From Parablautia muri (GTDB lineage Bacteria; Bacillota; Clostridia; Lachnospirales; Lachnospiraceae), in the NCBI RefSeq assembly GCF_009917485.1, contig NZ_QZDT01000007.1, positions 106,448-170,447 on the forward strand: DNA of 64,000 bases, read 5' to 3'. A program made the translations under genes and the position numbers. The notes under the pieces are model-generated. The model was given only the letters and a program-made list of their open reading frames with translations. It searched no databases and was not told the DNA's origin. Position 1 is the stretch's first letter. Every line of letters starts with the position of its first letter. Positions 61,315 through 64,000 of the stretch are shown here, piece by piece.

Positions 61315-62662
61315 AATTTTGATTGTAGATGATGAAAAAATGATACGCATGGGTATTAAAAATGCCATGCCCTGGGAGAGCATGGATATAGAAAAGGTAT
61401 ATACGGCGGCTTCTGCAATGGAGGCGGCAGCCGTGATAAAAGAATACCAGCCGGAAATCATGATTACGGATATCAGTATGACGGAAATGAGCGGCCTTGA
61501 GCTGGTGGAACAAATCAGAAAGCAGAATGAGGGAATGCGCATCATTGTCCTGACCGGATATGACCGTTTTGAATATGCGAGACAGGCCCTGCAGCTGAGG
61601 GTGCACGATTTTCTTTTAAAACCCATTGACGAGAAGGAATTGAAAAAAAGTATTTTGAAGCAGGTGGAATGCCTGGAAAAGGATAGAAAACATAAGGAGG
61701 AAGACATGAGCCGCAGCCGCGCCCAGGGAGTCAGGCAGCAGATGGCCCTGGAGCAGTTTATGTGCGGGCTTATTTTGGGCAAGCCGGAAGTAAAGGAAGG
61801 GCTGGATAAATTTCTGGAGGAATTTCATTTTGACAGGGAACAGGATATGCGGATCGGTTTTTTGATGCCGGAGGTCCATGGGGAGGAGGATGCGGAGAGC
61901 AGCAGATTCCGTATGCTGACAATCAGGCAGATTTGCTTAGGGATGGTGGATGGACAAAAAAGGGGAATTACCTTTACGGACGAAAAGAGCCGGATTGTGA
62001 TTTCCTTTTTCTGTGATAAGGAAAAGAAGGAGGAAGAACTTGCAAGGCAGCTTGTGGATATTCTAAACGATGAGCTGGAAGTAAAACCAAGAATTGTCTG
62101 GGGGAGTGTCAGAAGCGGTTTTGAAAATCTGTCTGTTTCTTATAATGATGCGGTGTTTGTATTAGAGCATGAAAGAGAGGCTTTTGAGCAGATTTATACC
62201 ATGGATCTAAACAGAAAACAGGAGGATATCTTTCAGGAGGTATTCCAGGAGTTCCGCACGGCTATGGTGTGCAGTATTGGAGAGAGGGAAAAACTGTTTC
62301 ATATTTTCGACCGTTTTGGCATGGCGGTGGAATCCTATAACCTTTCCGCCAAGTATACCAGAAGCTGCTGCTTTGAGCTGGCATCCTCCGTATACTTTGC
62401 TTATTTTACCGACACAGGAGGCAGCGCCAACGAACAGTTAAGCGTTTTGATGAAAGCGCTTTCCGGTGCGGAACGTGAACATGCCCTTAAGGTAACGGCT
62501 ATGTTTTTTGATCGGCTGCTCGCAGGGGAAGAAGGAGAGGTGCACGAGCTGGTAAAGAAGGTAAAGCGCAGGATTCATGAAAATCTGGCGGACGATTTGA
62601 CGGTGGCAAACCTTGCGGGAGAATTTTACGTGACGCCCAATTATTTTACTCATGTGAGATAA
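61304..62662 (+). pseudogene. YesN-type response regulator, truncated by mobile element
   Basis: The N-terminal receiver domain is intact (ILIVDDEKMIRMGIK; phospho-Asp in MITDISMTEMSG; Lys in LLKPID). A long middle region follows. The C-terminal AraC-type DNA-binding domain begins (RRIHENLADDLTVANLAGEF) but ends after YVTPNYFTHVR with TAA at 62660-62662. The second helix-turn-helix and rest (about 55 residues) are missing because foreign, GC-rich DNA starts at about 62656. GTG 61304 fits GGAGG better than ATG 61298. Without its AraC domain the regulator cannot bind DNA normally. Confidence 0.85.
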
Positions 62663-62699
62663 AGAAGTAAAAGAAATGTAAAAAATTTTGCCGTTCCCT

Positions 62700-62718
62700 G
62701 TCCGGCTGACTGCCGGAC
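62700..62718 (-). terminator. Terminator of serine recombinase gene
   Basis: GTCCGGC/GCCGGAC with a 5-base loop. On the minus strand it is followed by AGGGAACGGC and then a T-rich run at 62687-62680. Confidence 0.65.
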
Positions 62719-62728
62719 GGGTCGGGCT

Positions 62729-64000
62729 TTAGTCGGGCAATTCTACCTTGCCGACAAAAGAGTAATAGATTTCGATTTCCTGTCTGCGGAGCTTCCCCCG
62801 GCGTTTCCCGTCAAGGGCTTCCGATTCGTGGATTACGATTTTCTCCACAAACTCCCGTAACAGGGTAGGGGTAAGTTCCTCAAAGCTGGTGTACTTGCGT
62901 ACCACTTTCATAAACTTTTCAGCGTTTGCCGTGGCTTCCAGCGTCTTAGAAAGCTCGCTCTGCAAGGCGGCGGCTTTTTCTTTCAGTTCCTTTTGCTCGG
63001 CTTCGTAGTCTGCCGACAATTCCGTGAAACGCTCGTCCGATATGCGCCCGGTCACGCTGTCCTCATACAGCCGCTTGAAGATAGCGGAGAGTTCCGCAAT
63101 CCGTTTTTCTGCCGCTTCCAGTTCTTTCTTCTTGGCGGCGTTGCGGCGTTTGCTCCCGTCCTCGGTCTGCTCGGTCAACAGCTTCATAAACCGGGCTTCG
63201 TGCTTGGCGGCGTAGCTGGTGACTTTCCGTAGGTTCTCGGTCACTCCGGCGGTCAACAGGTCGGTGCGGATAAAGTGCGCCGTACAGTCTGCCGTGCGCT
63301 TCTTGTAGCTGCCGCATATGTAGCAGTCCTGCCGCCGTTTGTCCGTCTGGTATCTCTGCTGGTACATGACGCTGCCGCAATCGGCACAAAAGAGTATGCC
63401 GGAGAACAAGCCCACTTCATCATAGCGGTTAGGGCGTTTGCGCTGCTTGCGTAGCTCCTGCACACGCTCCCATGTGTCCCTGTCGATTATCTGCTCGTGG
63501 TGGTTCTCAAAGATTGCCTGTTTGTCCTCGCTGTTGTAGATAATCTTGCTGCATTTGTAGGATTGGGTGGTGGTCTTGAAGTTCACAAGGCAGCCCGTGT
63601 ATTCCCGGTTTTCAAGGATATGCACCACGGTGTTCGCCGCCCACTTGCACTCATAGCCGGGGTGGTAGCGGCGTGTGCTTCCCGTCCGGCGGTATTCCAG
63701 CGTTCCCGGCGTGGGGATTTCCTGCTCTGTGAGCATACGGGCTATCTTGGTCGGACCGTTCCCGGCAAGGCATAGGCTGTAAATCTGCTTTACCACGGGG
63801 GCGGCTTCCTCGTCAATGATGAAATTTTCGTCCTCGTCCATGAGGTAGCCGTACACGGGCTTGCTTGTGACGGGCTTCCCACTCATGCCTTTTGACCGCT
63901 TCACGGCTCTGATTTTCTTGCTCGTATCTCTCACCAGCCATTCGTTAAAAATGTTACGCAAGGGCGCAAAATCATTCTCGCCCTGTGCGCTGTCTACGCC
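62729..64000 (-). CDS. Large serine recombinase (TndX/Tn4451-type), partial
   Basis: 424 codons visible; the N-terminal catalytic part (with the active Ser) lies beyond the window edge, since the frame stays open to 64000 (reads GVDSAQGENDF). It shows the recombinase domain (VYGYLMDEDENFIIDEEAAP; ARMLTEQEIPTP), a zinc ribbon (CADCGSVMY ... CYICGSYKK ... C), a coiled-coil region of about 100 residues and a DUF4368-type end (REFVEKIVIHE). Such enzymes insert and excise integrative conjugative elements. The high GC contrasts with the host genes on its left. Confidence 0.93.
   Translation of the reverse strand, partial: GVDSAQGENDFAPLRNIFNEWLVRDTSKKIRAVKRSKGMSGKPVTSKPVYGYLMDEDENFIIDEEAAPVVKQIYSLCLAGNGPTKIARMLTEQEIPTPGTLEYRRTGSTRRYHPGYECKWAANTVVHILENREYTGCLVNFKTTTQSYKCSKIIYNSEDKQAIFENHHEQIIDRDTWERVQELRKQRKRPNRYDEVGLFSGILFCADCGSVMYQQRYQTDKRRQDCYICGSYKKRTADCTAHFIRTDLLTAGVTENLRKVTSYAAKHEARFMKLLTEQTEDGSKRRNAAKKKELEAAEKRIAELSAIFKRLYEDSVTGRISDERFTELSADYEAEQKELKEKAAALQSELSKTLEATANAEKFMKVVRKYTSFEELTPTLLREFVEKIVIHESEALDGKRRGKLRRQEIEIYYSFVGKVELPD

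Larger units (their letters stand above)
62656..64000. mobile_element. End of an integrative element with serine recombinase
   Basis: At about 62656-62657 (a GA dinucleotide) the YesN frame ends and GC content rises sharply. The element continues past the window edge. TndX/TnpX-type large serine recombinases insert at GA, so this base pair is the best guess for the crossover. The recombinase gene lies next to the junction, pointing toward it. The other end and the displaced YesN tail lie outside the window. Confidence 0.75.

Overview
The window looks like chromosome of a gut-type Lachnospiraceae (Clostridium cluster XIVa, low-to-mid GC Firmicute). This rests on the protein families (Tex, T-box aspS, FolT with a THF riboswitch, YesM/YesN, CUT1 sugar transporters, many glycoside hydrolases), strong GGAGG ribosome binding sites and consensus sigma-A promoters. 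Species cannot be fixed from the sequence alone.

Layout. 1-1500: the end of prfB, then a graveyard of mobile-element pieces (integrase, repressor-like and phage replication remnants) that still holds an intact-looking type I toxin/antisense RNA locus. 1.5-3.8 kb: three small minus-strand genes (DUF975, an HExxH protein, a DUF4190-like protein). 3.8-25 kb: tex, O-acetylhomoserine sulfhydrylase, GH2, DUF1848, a DUF5060/DUF5605 glycosidase-like gene, a broken LacI regulator, metF-SDR-TrxB-like, KtrB-KtrA, a MATE pump, GH30, an SGNH esterase and PTS enzyme I. 25-27 kb: folT under a THF riboswitch, plus decayed genes. 27-33.4 kb: a complete-looking maltodextrin locus (LacI regulator with two palindromic operators, GH13 cyclomaltodextrinase, binding protein, two permeases). 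33.8-38.7 kb: DedA, a GT4 glycosyltransferase and an OmpR/VanS-like two-component pair. 38.8-46.7 kb: a candidate orphan small RNA, recQ, a Crp/Fnr regulator, a stand-alone glycyl-radical domain, an OFA antiporter, and aspS behind a T-box whose specifier reads as AAC (Asn). 47-52 kb: TrkA/TrkH and small membrane or lipoproteins. 52-62.7 kb: a beta-helix polysaccharide enzyme, an Fpg-like glycosylase, a second CUT1 sugar transporter and YesM/YesN. The YesN gene is cut by a GC-rich mobile element whose large serine recombinase runs off the right edge.

How it works together. Most of the window serves scavenging of plant or host glycans: intracellular glycosidases, two ABC importers without their own ATPase genes, PTS enzyme I and dedicated regulators. 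A smaller set handles one-carbon/sulfur metabolism (MetY, MetF, FolT) and potassium uptake (Ktr and Trk).

The most unusual feature is the intergenic DNA. Several families of dispersed hairpin repeats fill the gaps, often ending in a Shine-Dalgarno just before a start codon. One family keeps the same order of three hairpins while the stem sequences differ between copies.
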